Shown: positions 24,028 through 32,175, numbered from the stretch's first letter. The stretch: DNA of 36,857 nucleotides from Candidatus Gallacutalibacter stercoravium (GCA_018716975.1 DVJE01000004.1:1-36857); one strand, 5' to 3'. The notes: generated from the sequence alone by a model not told the origin. Program-made: numbers and translations.

Positions 24028-24056
24028 GTCATACCGGCCCGTAGGAATCCATATAT
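24028..24056 (+). promoter_or_regulatory. Possible sigma-E-type promoter of the SpoIVFA/FB-like pair
   Basis: GTCATAC (24028-24034), a 15-bp spacer and CATATAT (24050-24056) resemble the mother-cell sigma-E pattern (GTCATA, then CATAnnnT). No sigma-A promoter is evident. The predicted start fits the ATG at 24115. Confidence 0.35.
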
Positions 24057-24114
24057 ATGATATATGAAACAGCGGGAATACCCATCGGGCCGTTTGACAG
24101 AAAGGGTGGTAAAA

Positions 24115-24912
24115 ATGCAGCTCTACCGCAAAGGCAGCGAATATGATGAAACCGAAAACGTAGGTGAAGCAGAAGAACTATCGCCTGAGGAGGAAGAGGA
24201 CGAAACCCTTTTGCCAGAAAAAAGGGGATATCGTGGCACGCAGCTGGTGTTGATCATTCAGATTGCCGCTTGTGCTGTGGTGTTGCTGGCAGCCTTTGTG
24301 TTAAAAAGTATTGGCGGCGATGTTTTTACCGCGGCGCGGGATTGGTATTTGCAGGAGCTAAACCGATCCGTTCTGGCAAGCGCAAACTTAGAAGAATATG
24401 AAACGGAGGTTTTGGCAGTATTTGGGCAGCAAAAGCAGCAAGCACCCCAGGCGCAAACCTTATCGTTATCCGCCGGCCAGCTGCAAGCGTTACCGGCAGC
24501 ATTCCCGCAGCTTTCGGTTATGTTGAACCACCCGCTGCAAGGCGGTACGGTTAGCTCGGTTTTTGGCGTGCGAGATAATCCTTTAGAAGAAGGTGAAGAG
24601 TTACACCAGGGTATAGATATCGCCGCAGCGGCAGGCACCCCGATCTTATGCGCCTTGCCAGGAACAGTATTAGAGGCTCAGGAAAACGACAGCTACGGCA
24701 AATATTTGCTGGTGGATCACGGCAACGGTGTGCAAACTTTGTATGCTCATTGCAGTGAACTGAAAGTTGAGCAGGGACAGCAGGTAGCTAGAGGGGATGA
24801 AATTGCTTTGGTGGGCAGCACAGGCGCCGCTACTGGGGAACATTTGCATTTGGAATTGATTTTGCAAGGAATACGAGTGAACCCGCAGCCCTATTTGATG
24901 TCTGCTGTATGA
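24115..24912 (+). CDS. Membrane M23 peptidase, SpoIVFA/SpoIIQ-like, 265 aa
   Basis: Bitopic membrane protein with an acidic cytoplasmic N-terminus (11-36), one membrane segment (42-64), a linker and an M23 domain from about 140. The zinc and catalytic residues are intact: HQGID (H164, D168), YAHC (H212), HLHL (H243, H245). In sporulating Firmicutes a SpoIVFA-type M23 protein often precedes the intramembrane protease SpoIVFB, as here, where stop and start overlap (ATGA). ATG 24115 follows AAAGGGTGG; the longer frame from 24064 has no ribosome-binding site. Confidence 0.8.
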   Translation: MQLYRKGSEYDETENVGEAEELSPEEEEDETLLPEKRGYRGTQLVLIIQIAACAVVLLAAFVLKSIGGDVFTAARDWYLQELNRSVLASANLEEYETEVLAVFGQQKQQAPQAQTLSLSAGQLQALPAAFPQLSVMLNHPLQGGTVSSVFGVRDNPLEEGEELHQGIDIAAAAGTPILCALPGTVLEAQENDSYGKYLLVDHGNGVQTLYAHCSELKVEQGQQVARGDEIALVGSTGAATGEHLHLELILQGIRVNPQPYLMSAV

Positions 24913-25523
24913 TGGAATATAAGCTGGGCCCTTGTTGGATACGGATGAGCTTTTGGTTCGTGGCTTCTGTAGCCTTTGCGGTGCTGTTTGACACAGACGG
25001 TTTTGCATTGTATGGTTTGCTGGCAGCCGTTTTGCATGAGTGCGGCCATATTGCCGCCATGTGTTGTTGGAAGACGCCTCCCAAATCTATACACTGCGGT
25101 ATGTGCTGCATTGATATAGAGGATCCTGCCCGGGGAATGCGCGGATATCGGCGCGACATCGGGGTACTGCTGGCAGGGCCGCTTGTTAACATGATAGCCG
25201 GCGCAATCCTTTTTTTGCCGTCCTGGTGGTGTCAGAGCCCGCGGTTTATGACGGCGGCGTTAACCCAAGGGGTAACGGGGCTGTTTAACCTGCTGCCGGT
25301 TCCCACCTTGGATGGCGGGCAAATTTTATATTCCTGGCTTTGTTTACATGGGCAGGCACAGCGAGCTGCACGCATTGCAACAGTGTGCGGCGTGCTTGTG
25401 TTGTTGCCGGTGGCTGTTGCAGGCTTTTTACTTTTGCTGCGGTCAAAATACAATTACTCCCTGTTGTTGCTGGCCTGTTACTTAATGGCCGCCATGCTGT
25501 TAAAAGAAGATGCTTACTATTAG
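24909..25523 (+). CDS. Site-2 (M50) intramembrane metalloprotease, SpoIVFB-like, 204 aa
   Basis: Polytopic zinc protease that would cleave a membrane-tethered substrate within the bilayer; SpoIVFB activates pro-sigma-K. HECGH is at 43-47, LLAGPLVN at 87-94 and NLLPVPTLDGG at 127-137 supplies the third ligand. There are five or six hydrophobic segments and no CBS or PDZ domain. The start overlaps the previous stop by 4 nt, so translation is coupled. It is shorter than B. subtilis SpoIVFB (about 288 aa), which has a CBS domain. Role in pro-sigma-K cleavage is inference from context. Confidence 0.85.
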   Translation: MMEYKLGPCWIRMSFWFVASVAFAVLFDTDGFALYGLLAAVLHECGHIAAMCCWKTPPKSIHCGMCCIDIEDPARGMRGYRRDIGVLLAGPLVNMIAGAILFLPSWWCQSPRFMTAALTQGVTGLFNLLPVPTLDGGQILYSWLCLHGQAQRAARIATVCGVLVLLPVAVAGFLLLLRSKYNYSLLLLACYLMAAMLLKEDAYY

Positions 25524-25540
25524 TGTTTCAATTTGTAAAA

Positions 25541-25577
25541 AAGCAATAGCCTGTTTTTTACAACAAGGCTATTGCTT
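25541..25577. terminator. Hairpin after the M50 gene, T-run on the minus strand
   Basis: A perfect 11-bp stem AAGCAATAGCC/GGCTATTGCTT. On the minus strand TTTTTTAC follows; on the plus strand CGCTATG follows, so it is either an inefficient plus-strand terminator or an antisense one. Confidence 0.55.
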
Positions 25578-25663
25578 CGCTATGCCAAATTGCTTAAAAT
25601 AAGCAAAGAATGAATGAGAAAGTAAGGCCGGTGGCCTATCGATGTTCAGACTTGGGGGACGGT

Positions 25664-25948
25664 ATGAAACGTTTTACACAAATAGGAGAACAAGAGACCT
25701 ATTATTTAACTCAGGACAAGCTGCGGCTTACAGAAAGCGGGTATTTCGGCCAACCGGTAGAGCGCCTGGCCTTACTGGAAAATATGATAGAAACACTAAC
25801 CGCTGAACAGGAAGCGCTTGCTGTGAAGATGGAACAAATGCGTTTGGACGGAAAAACTAAAAATTACCGCTTTAAAGAACTTTCTGCCCAGAAGCTGTTA
25901 AACAGCCAAGTGCTGTCAACCCTAAAGAAATATGGGCTGATGGATTAG
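25664..25948 (+). CDS. Small conserved-looking protein of unknown function, 94 aa
   Basis: Soluble, helical and charged, with an N-terminal QIGEQETYYLTQDKLRL, an ERLALLENMIETL coiled-coil-like stretch, GKTKNYRFKELSAQKL and a C-terminal LSTLKKYGLMD. I recall similar small clostridial proteins but no function. ATG 25664 is preferred because GGGGG stands 5 nt upstream; the frame opens earlier at 25610 without a site. It has its own position between two hairpins. Confidence 0.55.
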   Translation: MKRFTQIGEQETYYLTQDKLRLTESGYFGQPVERLALLENMIETLTAEQEALAVKMEQMRLDGKTKNYRFKELSAQKLLNSQVLSTLKKYGLMD

Positions 25949-26002
25949 TAGCCAACTGTTTTGCGGCATTTTACGGCGCAAGTAAAATGTACCGCATATA
26001 AA

Positions 26003-26017
26003 GCGCGCTGGGCGCGC
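26003..26017 (-). terminator. Terminator of the DUF6506 gene
   Basis: GCGCGC/GCGCGC with a 3-nt loop, followed on the minus strand by TTTATAT. It lies 6 bp past the stop codon. Confidence 0.55.
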
Positions 26018-26022
26018 CGCGT

Positions 26023-26316
26023 TTAACCCCAAAAAGAAGAAAACACCTTATCCAACGCGGGATCGTGCACCACATAGCCGATGGCAATGCTACCGCCGGT
26101 CATCTGGGTAAGCTCTTGCGCTTTTTCCGCCCCAAAGGCCCCGCACAGTTCAATGGCGCCGTAACCTTCTTTCTGCAAACTTAATACCAACTGCTTTGCT
26201 TGTTCAAAATTGCGCACCGTGCGAATACTGGTGAGTTGCCCCTGGGTGGCAAATTCTGCCTTATGTTGGCTGGGATCCAACTCCTCGCCCATCAAAATAA
26301 ATGCAAATTTTTTCAT
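26023..26316 (-). CDS. DUF6506-family small protein, 97 aa
   Basis: Starts MKKFAFILMGEELDPSQHKA and ends in a short aromatic tail FSSFWG. It contains ELCGAFGAEKAQELTQMTG and AIGYVVHDP. I believe this pattern is that of the uncharacterised DUF6506 family, whose members are often encoded near regulators, but no function is known. It has no signal peptide or membrane segment. AAGGGAGC stands 8 nt upstream of the ATG. It is monocistronic and divergent from the flippase operon. Confidence 0.7.
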   Translation of the reverse strand: MKKFAFILMGEELDPSQHKAEFATQGQLTSIRTVRNFEQAKQLVLSLQKEGYGAIELCGAFGAEKAQELTQMTGGSIAIGYVVHDPALDKVFSSFWG

Positions 26317-26444
26317 GGATATCGCTCCCTTTTGTCATTTCTAAGGGCTGGTTCGCCCTGATTATCCGGCGTTGTATTTTTGTATATCTGGGGTTATTCT
26401 AGCGCACAATACCATGACGATATTTGCTTTAAGGAACGATTTTG

Positions 26445-26473
26445 TTGAATTCTTAATATCGGGATGGTATACT
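26445..26473 (+). promoter_or_regulatory. Promoter of the flippase-glycosyltransferase run
   Basis: TTGAAT (26445-26450) and TATACT (26468-26473), 17 bp apart, with an extended -10 TG. It predicts a 40-nt leader before the small ORF at 26519. Confidence 0.8.
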
Positions 26474-26518
26474 TAACCAGGTTTTCTTTTCAAAAATGGA
26501 TAAAAGAAGGTACTGGAA

Positions 26519-26542
26519 TGAGTAAGCGTTATGATGGATAAT
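26519..26542 (+). CDS. Possible 7-residue upstream ORF overlapping the flippase start
   Basis: ATG AGT AAG CGT TAT GAT GGA TAA encodes MSKRYDG. It has a GAAGG site 8 nt upstream, whereas the flippase ATG at 26531 has no good site of its own. The overlap suggests coupled translation rather than a functional peptide. Confidence 0.35.
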
Positions 26543-27796
26543 AAGCGAATGTACAGCAGTTATTTTTGGAATATTATGGGTAGCGGCGCGGCGGCATTCT
26601 CGTCGGTGGTGCTGCTAATTGTTGTGTCCCGTATTATGGGGGCGTATGTCGGCGGTATTTATTCTTTTGCCTATGCTATGGCCCAGCAGTGGCAGACTGT
26701 GGGCGCCTATGATATGCGTACTTATCAAGTAACCGATGTGGGCGAGGTTTATTCTTTTGGCACTTATTATGCCTCGCGCATTCTTACCTGCACAGTGATG
26801 TTGGTGGGCGCCGTGGTATTCGCATTTTTACATGGGGGCCCTTGGCAGGAAATATGCCTTTTAATCCTAGTGGCGGGCATCAAACTATTTGACGCGGCAG
26901 AGGATGTATTTCACGGCATGTTTCAGCAACATGACCGCTTGGATTGGGCAGGGCAGGCTTTGTTTTTTCGCACCTTGGTAACAACGGTGGTTTTTGTTGG
27001 CGTACTATATGTTGTAAAAGATATCCTGCTGGCCTGCATGGTGGCAATCGTTGCTTCTGCGATTGCGCTGTATGCCTGCAATATTCCTCGGGCCAAAACA
27101 ATGACGGCCCTTCGGCCCAATTTTCAAAAAAAGCCTTTGTGGGGGTTATTAAAGGCATGTTTCCCGTTATTTTTGGCTTCTTTTTTACTGCTGTATCTTT
27201 ATAACGCTCCTAAATACAGCATAGAGCGCTTTTTAAGCAAGGAGTATCAAACCTATTATTCGGCTTTATTTATGCCGGCGTCGGTTATCAATCTGTTTGG
27301 CGGGTTTGCCTTTAAGCCATTGCTTACAACATTGGCGAAAAGCTGGCGAGATAGACAGCACAAGCGATTTACCGGTATCTTGTTAAAAGGCATGGGGCTG
27401 TGTGTAGGTATTACTGTGTTTGTGGAAGCGGCGGCTTATTTTTTGGGTGCGCCTGTACTTTCATGGCTATACGGCATCTCGCTGCATGAGTACCGGACGG
27501 AGCTTTTAGTATTACTGGCAGGGGGAGGCATCAGCGCCCTGAATATTATCCTGTATAATGGCCTAACGGTTATGCGGCGCCAAAAAGCTGTGCTTTGGGC
27601 ATATGCGATAACTGTGGTGCTCTCTTTTTTGTTTTCGGATTTGGCAGTGCGCCAGATGGGTATTACAGGGGCAGTGGTGCTGTACCTCGGTTTAATGGCT
27701 GCTATGTTTTTGCTATTAACGGCCGCTACGCTGTACTATGTGCGCCGGCCAAGCCCCAAGGGCAATACGGTTACAATGGAAAAAAAGGATGGTTAA
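26531..27796 (+). CDS. Polysaccharide flippase (MOP/Wzx-like), 421 aa
   Basis: Integral membrane protein with about 12 hydrophobic segments that would flip lipid-linked sugars across the membrane. The N-terminus YFWNIMGSGAAAFSSVVLLIVVSRIMG is the typical opening of this family, and the C-terminal half has GGGISALNIILYNGLTVMR. The promoter lies upstream and a glycosyltransferase starts at the stop codon, supporting a role in surface glycan synthesis. The start is ATG 26531; the second ATG (26534) is possible. Translation is probably coupled to the small ORF at 26519. Confidence 0.85.
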   Translation: MMDNKRMYSSYFWNIMGSGAAAFSSVVLLIVVSRIMGAYVGGIYSFAYAMAQQWQTVGAYDMRTYQVTDVGEVYSFGTYYASRILTCTVMLVGAVVFAFLHGGPWQEICLLILVAGIKLFDAAEDVFHGMFQQHDRLDWAGQALFFRTLVTTVVFVGVLYVVKDILLACMVAIVASAIALYACNIPRAKTMTALRPNFQKKPLWGLLKACFPLFLASFLLLYLYNAPKYSIERFLSKEYQTYYSALFMPASVINLFGGFAFKPLLTTLAKSWRDRQHKRFTGILLKGMGLCVGITVFVEAAAYFLGAPVLSWLYGISLHEYRTELLVLLAGGGISALNIILYNGLTVMRRQKAVLWAYAITVVLSFLFSDLAVRQMGITGAVVLYLGLMAAMFLLLTAATLYYVRRPSPKGNTVTMEKKDG

Positions 27797-27797
27797 T

Positions 27798-28595
27798 ATG
27801 GCGGTTTATAGTGCTTCACAGCACACATTCGTAGTGTGCGCTTATGGCGAAAGCCCTTATTTATCTCAATGCATCGATTCGCTGTTGGCTCAGAAGGAGC
27901 GGGGGCGTATTTTGATTTCTACCTCCACCCCCAATGAACTTATCCAAAAAACGGCGGAAAAATATCAGTTGCCGCTTTTTGTAAACCAAGGCCGGCAGAG
28001 CATTGCCGATGATTGGAACTTTGGCTACCGGCAGGCCGAAACGCCGCTTATCACAATAGCGCATCAGGACGATATTTATTTGCCGGAATATTTAAGCGAG
28101 GTAATTGCCGCGCTGAATCAGGCGAGCAATCCCTTAATCGCTTTTACAGATTACCAGGAGCTGCGAGGCGATTCGGTTTGTGAAAGCAACCGCCTGCTTT
28201 CAGTGAAAAGAACCTTGTTAACCCCGCTAAAGAGCCGGCGGATGCAAAGCAGCCGGTTTGTGCGCCGCCGGGTTCTTTCTATGGGGTCGCCTATCTGTTG
28301 CCCGTCGGTTACCTTTGTGCGGGATGCCTTGCCGAAAGAAGTATTCGCCTACGGCTATAAGAGCAATGTGGACTGGCAGGCGTGGGAAAAGCTTTCTAGA
28401 CAAAAAGGATCCTTTGTTTATGTTTGTAAGCCGCTGATGCGCCACCGCATCCATGCGGGTTCAGAAACGACAAGGGTGCTTAAAAATCACATACGTGGCA
28501 ACGAGGATTACGAGATGTTTTGCCGTTTTTGGCCGGCCCCTATTGCTAAATTGATCAACCGGGTCTATTCTGGGGCGGAAAAGAGCAACGGTTGA
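27798..28595 (+). CDS. Family 2 glycosyltransferase, 265 aa
   Basis: Cytoplasmic sugar transferase with a GT-A fold. Its start is HTFVVCAYGESPYLSQCIDSLLAQ. TPLITIAHQDDIYLPEYL carries the metal-binding acidic pair, and VDWQAWEKLSRQKGSFVYV with RHRIHAGSET closes the domain. It has no membrane segment. ATG 27798 follows AAGGATGG and lies 1 nt past the flippase stop (27794-27796), so the two are translationally linked. The donor and acceptor cannot be predicted. Confidence 0.85.
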   Translation: MAVYSASQHTFVVCAYGESPYLSQCIDSLLAQKERGRILISTSTPNELIQKTAEKYQLPLFVNQGRQSIADDWNFGYRQAETPLITIAHQDDIYLPEYLSEVIAALNQASNPLIAFTDYQELRGDSVCESNRLLSVKRTLLTPLKSRRMQSSRFVRRRVLSMGSPICCPSVTFVRDALPKEVFAYGYKSNVDWQAWEKLSRQKGSFVYVCKPLMRHRIHAGSETTRVLKNHIRGNEDYEMFCRFWPAPIAKLINRVYSGAEKSNG

Positions 28596-28631
28596 TAGTG
28601 AAAAAATTTTTTTATAAAAGGGGGTTATCAG

Positions 28632-29843
28632 ATGAACGCCAGAGAACGTGTGCGCGCTGTGCTGAATCATAAAATTCCCGATTGGGTGCCTTGCGGCCTT
28701 GGTGGCTGCGAAACGGCGGGGCTGCATGTGCTGACTTATGAAAAGCTGCAAAAGTCTTTGGGTGTAGAACCAAAACCGCCCAGGATGGATACCTTTATGT
28801 GCAACGCTGTTTTTGAGCCGGAGCTTCTCAAGGCGATGCAGGGGGATATTTTAATGCTGGCCTCGCCCCGTATGTGCCGTTCGCCATTGTTACATACCGG
28901 TGTTCAAGGCCAATGGAAAAACCAACAATTGTGGGGGCACACCATCTCTATACCGGTTAAGGAGCACTTTTCACAGCGGCCGGACGGCACAATGGTGTGG
29001 GAGTCCTCTCCGGGCAAAGAAATTTGTCCGCCGGGTTCCTTCTTTTTCGATGCGCCGTCGGCAACCGATTTGTTGCAGGAATTTGATTACCCGGATCCGG
29101 AGGATTACCGGCCCGACGATGACTTTTCCGATGACTTTTTGCGCGCATTAGAGGAAACGGCGCGCTATTGGTATGAGGAAACGGATTTTTGCCTATCTTT
29201 AGGGGAGACGATTACCGATTTGCAGTATTCACCTGGCGGCATGATTGGCGGCATGGTGCTGATGATGGAACAGCCGGAGGTGATGCAGGCCTATTTGCAA
29301 AAAGCGGTGGATGCCGCCCTAAAACAAATTACTTTGTTGGAGCAAGCTGTGGGTAAATATGTAGATATTTTGTGTATTGCCCATGATTTTGGAGATAACC
29401 AAGGGGTTACCATCGGTGATGAGCTGTGGAGGCGGATTTACAAGCCTTACTACCGCCAGCTGTTTCAGGGGTGGCATGCCCGCACAGGAATGAAAATTAA
29501 TTTGCACACCTGCGGATCGGTCAGCTCGATTTTAGAGGATTTAATTGCGTGCGGCTTGGATATTTACAACCCGGTGCAAACTTCAGCAAAAGGGATGACG
29601 CCAGAGGAGTTGAAGAAGCGTTTTGGCGATAGGCTGATTTTTTACGGCGGCGGGTACGATTGCCAGTTGCTTCCTCATGATACGCCTGCGCAGGAAGTAT
29701 ATCAAAAGGTGCGGCAAGTGGTTGGCACCTTTAAGCAGGGCGGTAATTATATTTTTGCGGGCGTGCATAACCTGCCTGCCGATGTGCCGCAAGCGCATTT
29801 AGAAGCAATGCTGGCCGCCTGGCGGGATGAGCGGGTCTATTGA
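28632..29843 (+). CDS. Uroporphyrinogen decarboxylase-family (MtaA/CmuA-like methyltransferase) protein, 403 aa
   Basis: TIM-barrel protein of the URO-D superfamily. It opens NARERVRAVLNHKIPDWVP, as the MtaA/MtbA/CmuA-like members do, and has KINLHTCGSVSSILEDLI, the zinc-site region of methylcobamide:CoM methyltransferase-type members, rather than the N-terminal arginine pattern of HemE. It may transfer a methyl group from a corrinoid protein, but no corrinoid-binding gene lies nearby. AAAAGGGGG precedes the ATG. It follows the glycosyltransferase by 36 nt and overlaps the tgt leader. Function remains open. Confidence 0.75.
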   Translation: MNARERVRAVLNHKIPDWVPCGLGGCETAGLHVLTYEKLQKSLGVEPKPPRMDTFMCNAVFEPELLKAMQGDILMLASPRMCRSPLLHTGVQGQWKNQQLWGHTISIPVKEHFSQRPDGTMVWESSPGKEICPPGSFFFDAPSATDLLQEFDYPDPEDYRPDDDFSDDFLRALEETARYWYEETDFCLSLGETITDLQYSPGGMIGGMVLMMEQPEVMQAYLQKAVDAALKQITLLEQAVGKYVDILCIAHDFGDNQGVTIGDELWRRIYKPYYRQLFQGWHARTGMKINLHTCGSVSSILEDLIACGLDIYNPVQTSAKGMTPEELKKRFGDRLIFYGGGYDCQLLPHDTPAQEVYQKVRQVVGTFKQGGNYIFAGVHNLPADVPQAHLEAMLAAWRDERVY

Positions 29844-29878
29844 TAGGCGCTAAGATTATTGGAGGCATGAATTTCGCT

Positions 29879-31009
29879 ATGTTTCACTTATACAAAAAAG
29901 AAGGAGCTGCCCGGCGCGGTGCGTTTGAAACGCCCCACGGCACCATACAAACGCCGGCATTTATGAATGTGGCCACCTGCGGGGCTATCAAGGGGGCGGT
30001 TTCAGCTTATGATCTGAAAGAGCTTAAGTGCCAGGTGCAGTTGTGCAACACCTATCACCTGCATTTGCGCCCAGGCGATGAAGTGGTGCGAAAGTTGGGC
30101 GGGCTGCATCGTTTTACCGGATGGGACGGGCCCATTTTAACAGATAGCGGCGGCTTCCAGGTGTTTTCGCTGTCGTCGCTGCGCAATATTAAAGAAGAAG
30201 GGGTCACCTTTGCATCCCATATAGACGGGCGAAAAATATTTATGGGCCCGGAGGAGAGCATTCGCATTCAGTCCAATTTGGGCTCCACCATTGCTATGGC
30301 CTTTGACGAGTGTATGGAAAACCCAGCGGCTTATGATTACGCCAAGAACTCTTGCGCGCGCACCGTGCGTTGGCTGCGGCGCTGTAAGGAAGAAATGAAC
30401 AAGCTGAATCAATTAGAAACGACGCTCAATCCCCGTCAGATGTTGTTTGGCATTAATCAGGGCGGCACCTACACGGATTTGCGCGTGGAGCATATGGAAC
30501 AGATTCGGCAGTTGGATTTAGACGGCTATGCCATTGGTGGTTTGGCAGTAGGGGAACCGACCGAGGTTATGTATCAGGTGATAGAGGCGGTGGAGCCCCA
30601 TATGCCGGGGGATAAAATTCGTTATCTCATGGGGGTGGGCACCCCGGTAAATATCTTAGAGGCGGTGGCCCGGGGCGTGGATTTGTTTGATTGCGTTATG
30701 CCCAGCCGTAACGCGCGCCATGGCCACCTGTTTACCAGCGCCGGTGTGCGCAACCTGATGAATGCGAAATATGAATTAGACGAGGCTCCGCCCGATGAAA
30801 ACTGCGATTGCCCGGTGTGCCGTAAATTTACCAGGGCATATCTGCGCCATCTCTTTAAAAGCGGCGAAATGTTGGGAATGCGCCTTGCGGTTATGCACAA
30901 CTTGTATTTTTATAACACTTTATTAGAAAAAATACGCGCTGCATTGGATGAGGGTACGTTCCAGCAGTTTTACAATCAGCAGCGCGAGGTGCTCGGGCGG
31001 CGTATATAA
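29879..31009 (+). CDS. tgt: Queuine tRNA-ribosyltransferase, 376 aa
   Basis: Exchanges guanine 34 for preQ1 in tRNAs with GUN anticodons. Visible are TPHGTIQTPAFM, LTDSGGFQVFSL (catalytic Asp), GGLAVGE, MGVGTP, CVMPSRNARHG and the zinc site CDCPVCRKFTRAYLRHLF with a downstream His. The length fits bacterial TGT. ATG 29879 is taken; ATG 29867 stands 1 nt after GGAGG and is unlikely to be used. Adjacent to yajC, as in many bacteria. Sequence overlaps no other gene. Confidence 0.95.
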   Translation: MFHLYKKEGAARRGAFETPHGTIQTPAFMNVATCGAIKGAVSAYDLKELKCQVQLCNTYHLHLRPGDEVVRKLGGLHRFTGWDGPILTDSGGFQVFSLSSLRNIKEEGVTFASHIDGRKIFMGPEESIRIQSNLGSTIAMAFDECMENPAAYDYAKNSCARTVRWLRRCKEEMNKLNQLETTLNPRQMLFGINQGGTYTDLRVEHMEQIRQLDLDGYAIGGLAVGEPTEVMYQVIEAVEPHMPGDKIRYLMGVGTPVNILEAVARGVDLFDCVMPSRNARHGHLFTSAGVRNLMNAKYELDEAPPDENCDCPVCRKFTRAYLRHLFKSGEMLGMRLAVMHNLYFYNTLLEKIRAALDEGTFQQFYNQQREVLGRRI

Positions 31010-31023
31010 ATAACGAAAAAGGG

Positions 31024-31052
31024 TTGCGCAGCGGGATTTTACTTGTTATAAT
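31024..31052 (+). promoter_or_regulatory. Promoter of yajC
   Basis: TTGCGC (31024-31029) and TATAAT (31047-31052) with a 17-bp spacer, between tgt and yajC. Confidence 0.7.
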
Positions 31053-31084
31053 CAAAAGTATCATCATTGGAGGTGCTAAATTAC

Positions 31085-31414
31085 ATGAGCCAAATCCTTT
31101 TGTCGACGGATACGTCCAACACATCCAGCGGTATGATCATTTATTTGGTCATGATGGTGCTGATGTTTGTGGCGCTGTACTTTATTATGATCCGTCCCAA
31201 TTCCAAAAAGCGTAAAAAAGAGGAGCAAATGCGCAGCAATATCCAGGTGGGGGATGATATTACCACCATCGGCGGCATTGTGGGCAAAGTGGTTAGCTTG
31301 AAAGACGACGACTCGCTGGTGATCGAAACCGGCGTGGATCGCAGCAAGCTGCGCGTTAAGCGTTGGTCGGTTGCCAGCTGTGATACTGTGCACGACGACG
31401 CGGAAGAGAAATAA
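31085..31414 (+). CDS. yajC: Preprotein translocase accessory subunit YajC, 109 aa
   Basis: Single-pass membrane component associated with SecDF. There is a membrane segment at about residues 17-38 (MIIYLVMMVLMFVALYFIMI), then RPNSKKRKKEEQ and the conserved IQVGDDITTIGGIVGKVVS soluble domain. The start at 31085 is 11 nt after GGAGG. It follows tgt, a common arrangement. The C-terminus is short and acidic. Confidence 0.92.
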   Translation: MSQILLSTDTSNTSSGMIIYLVMMVLMFVALYFIMIRPNSKKRKKEEQMRSNIQVGDDITTIGGIVGKVVSLKDDDSLVIETGVDRSKLRVKRWSVASCDTVHDDAEEK

Positions 31415-31457
31415 TCCCGCGTGTGTTTATTGTAAGAAATGTGCGGTACTAATGAAT

Positions 31458-31504
31458 CCTTCCCGTGCATATAAAGAATGTGAGAACATTTATGACCGGG
31501 AGGG
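31458..31504 (+). promoter_or_regulatory. Hairpin covering the ribosome-binding site of the TIGR04086 gene
   Basis: CCTTCCCG (31458-31465) pairs with CGGGAGGG (31497-31504), which contains the Shine-Dalgarno bases. AATGT-GAGA-ACATT forms an inner stem. Pairing would hide the site. Confidence 0.4.
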
Positions 31505-31510
31505 ATAACT

Positions 31511-31930
31511 TTGAGGTATGAAAAAGCGGCGGGGTCTGAGAATAAATTGGCGCCGGTCATAAAGGCGCTGGTTTGGGGCGTGTTGGTGGGCGCTGTCGTT
31601 TGCATGGTTTTGTTGCTCGCGTTTTCCTTTGTTTTTTCGCGGGTTCCTATTTTGCCGGGAGACAATATCTTAGATCCGTTAGTGGTCATTGTGTGTGGGC
31701 TAAGCGCTTTGTTTGGGGCGTATGTCACCGGTAGGATCTTGCGGGTAAAAGGTATGCTCTATGGCATATTTTGCGGGTTGCTTTTGTTTGCAGTGGTGTT
31801 TATCGCCAGCCTTTCAGCCGTTCATGAACCGTTGAGTTTTCTTTCGTTGGTTAAGGGATTGTTGATGGTTTTGATGGGCGCGGTTGGAGGTATTTGGGGC
31901 GTTAACCGCCATGTAAAGCGAAAAAAGTAA
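31511..31930 (+). CDS. TIGR04086-family (YrzE-like) membrane protein, 139 aa
   Basis: Small membrane protein with four hydrophobic segments (about 22-43, 57-76, 82-102, 111-130) and a basic C-terminal tail HVKRKK. In Clostridia the family is typically found close to yajC/tgt and to the SCIFF genes, as here; the function is unknown. The start is TTG at 31511, 6 nt after GGGAGGG; no ATG lies near. Its ribosome-binding site is inside a hairpin. Confidence 0.78.
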   Translation: MRYEKAAGSENKLAPVIKALVWGVLVGAVVCMVLLLAFSFVFSRVPILPGDNILDPLVVIVCGLSALFGAYVTGRILRVKGMLYGIFCGLLLFAVVFIASLSAVHEPLSFLSLVKGLLMVLMGAVGGIWGVNRHVKRKK

Positions 31931-31947
31931 ATTGTTGTCCAATACAG

Positions 31948-31976
31948 TTGTTTTTGCAAAACCAATTTGCTATAAT
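31948..31976 (+). promoter_or_regulatory. Promoter of the SCIFF gene
   Basis: TTGTTT (31948-31953) and TATAAT (31971-31976) with a 17-bp spacer, about 40 bp before the ATG. Confidence 0.75.
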
Positions 31977-32016
31977 AATGTTAGATTTTATGGAATAAGA
32001 AACGGAGGTTTTTTTC

Positions 32017-32154
32017 ATGCAACATATTCAAACACTGAATAAAGCGAACCTGAAAGAGAGCGCTGTAAAAGGCGGCTGCGGCGAGTGCCAGGCTTCCTGT
32101 CAGTCCGCGTGCAAAACGTCTTGCACGGTTGCCAATCAAAAGTGTGAAAGATAA
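32017..32154 (+). CDS. scfA: SCIFF ribosomal peptide precursor, 45 aa
   Basis: Exactly 45 residues with six cysteines at 21, 24, 28, 32, 36 and 43 (CGECQASCQSACKTSC). This is the definition of SCIFF, a RiPP precursor in which a radical SAM enzyme forms thioether links. The N-terminal half (QHIQTLNKANLKESAVKGG) is the leader. ACGGAGG lies 9 nt upstream. It has its own promoter and is separated from the maturase by a strong hairpin, so the peptide should be made in excess. Confidence 0.95.
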   Translation: MQHIQTLNKANLKESAVKGGCGECQASCQSACKTSCTVANQKCER

Positions 32155-32175
32155 TTGTTTTTAAACTTGCTGAGG

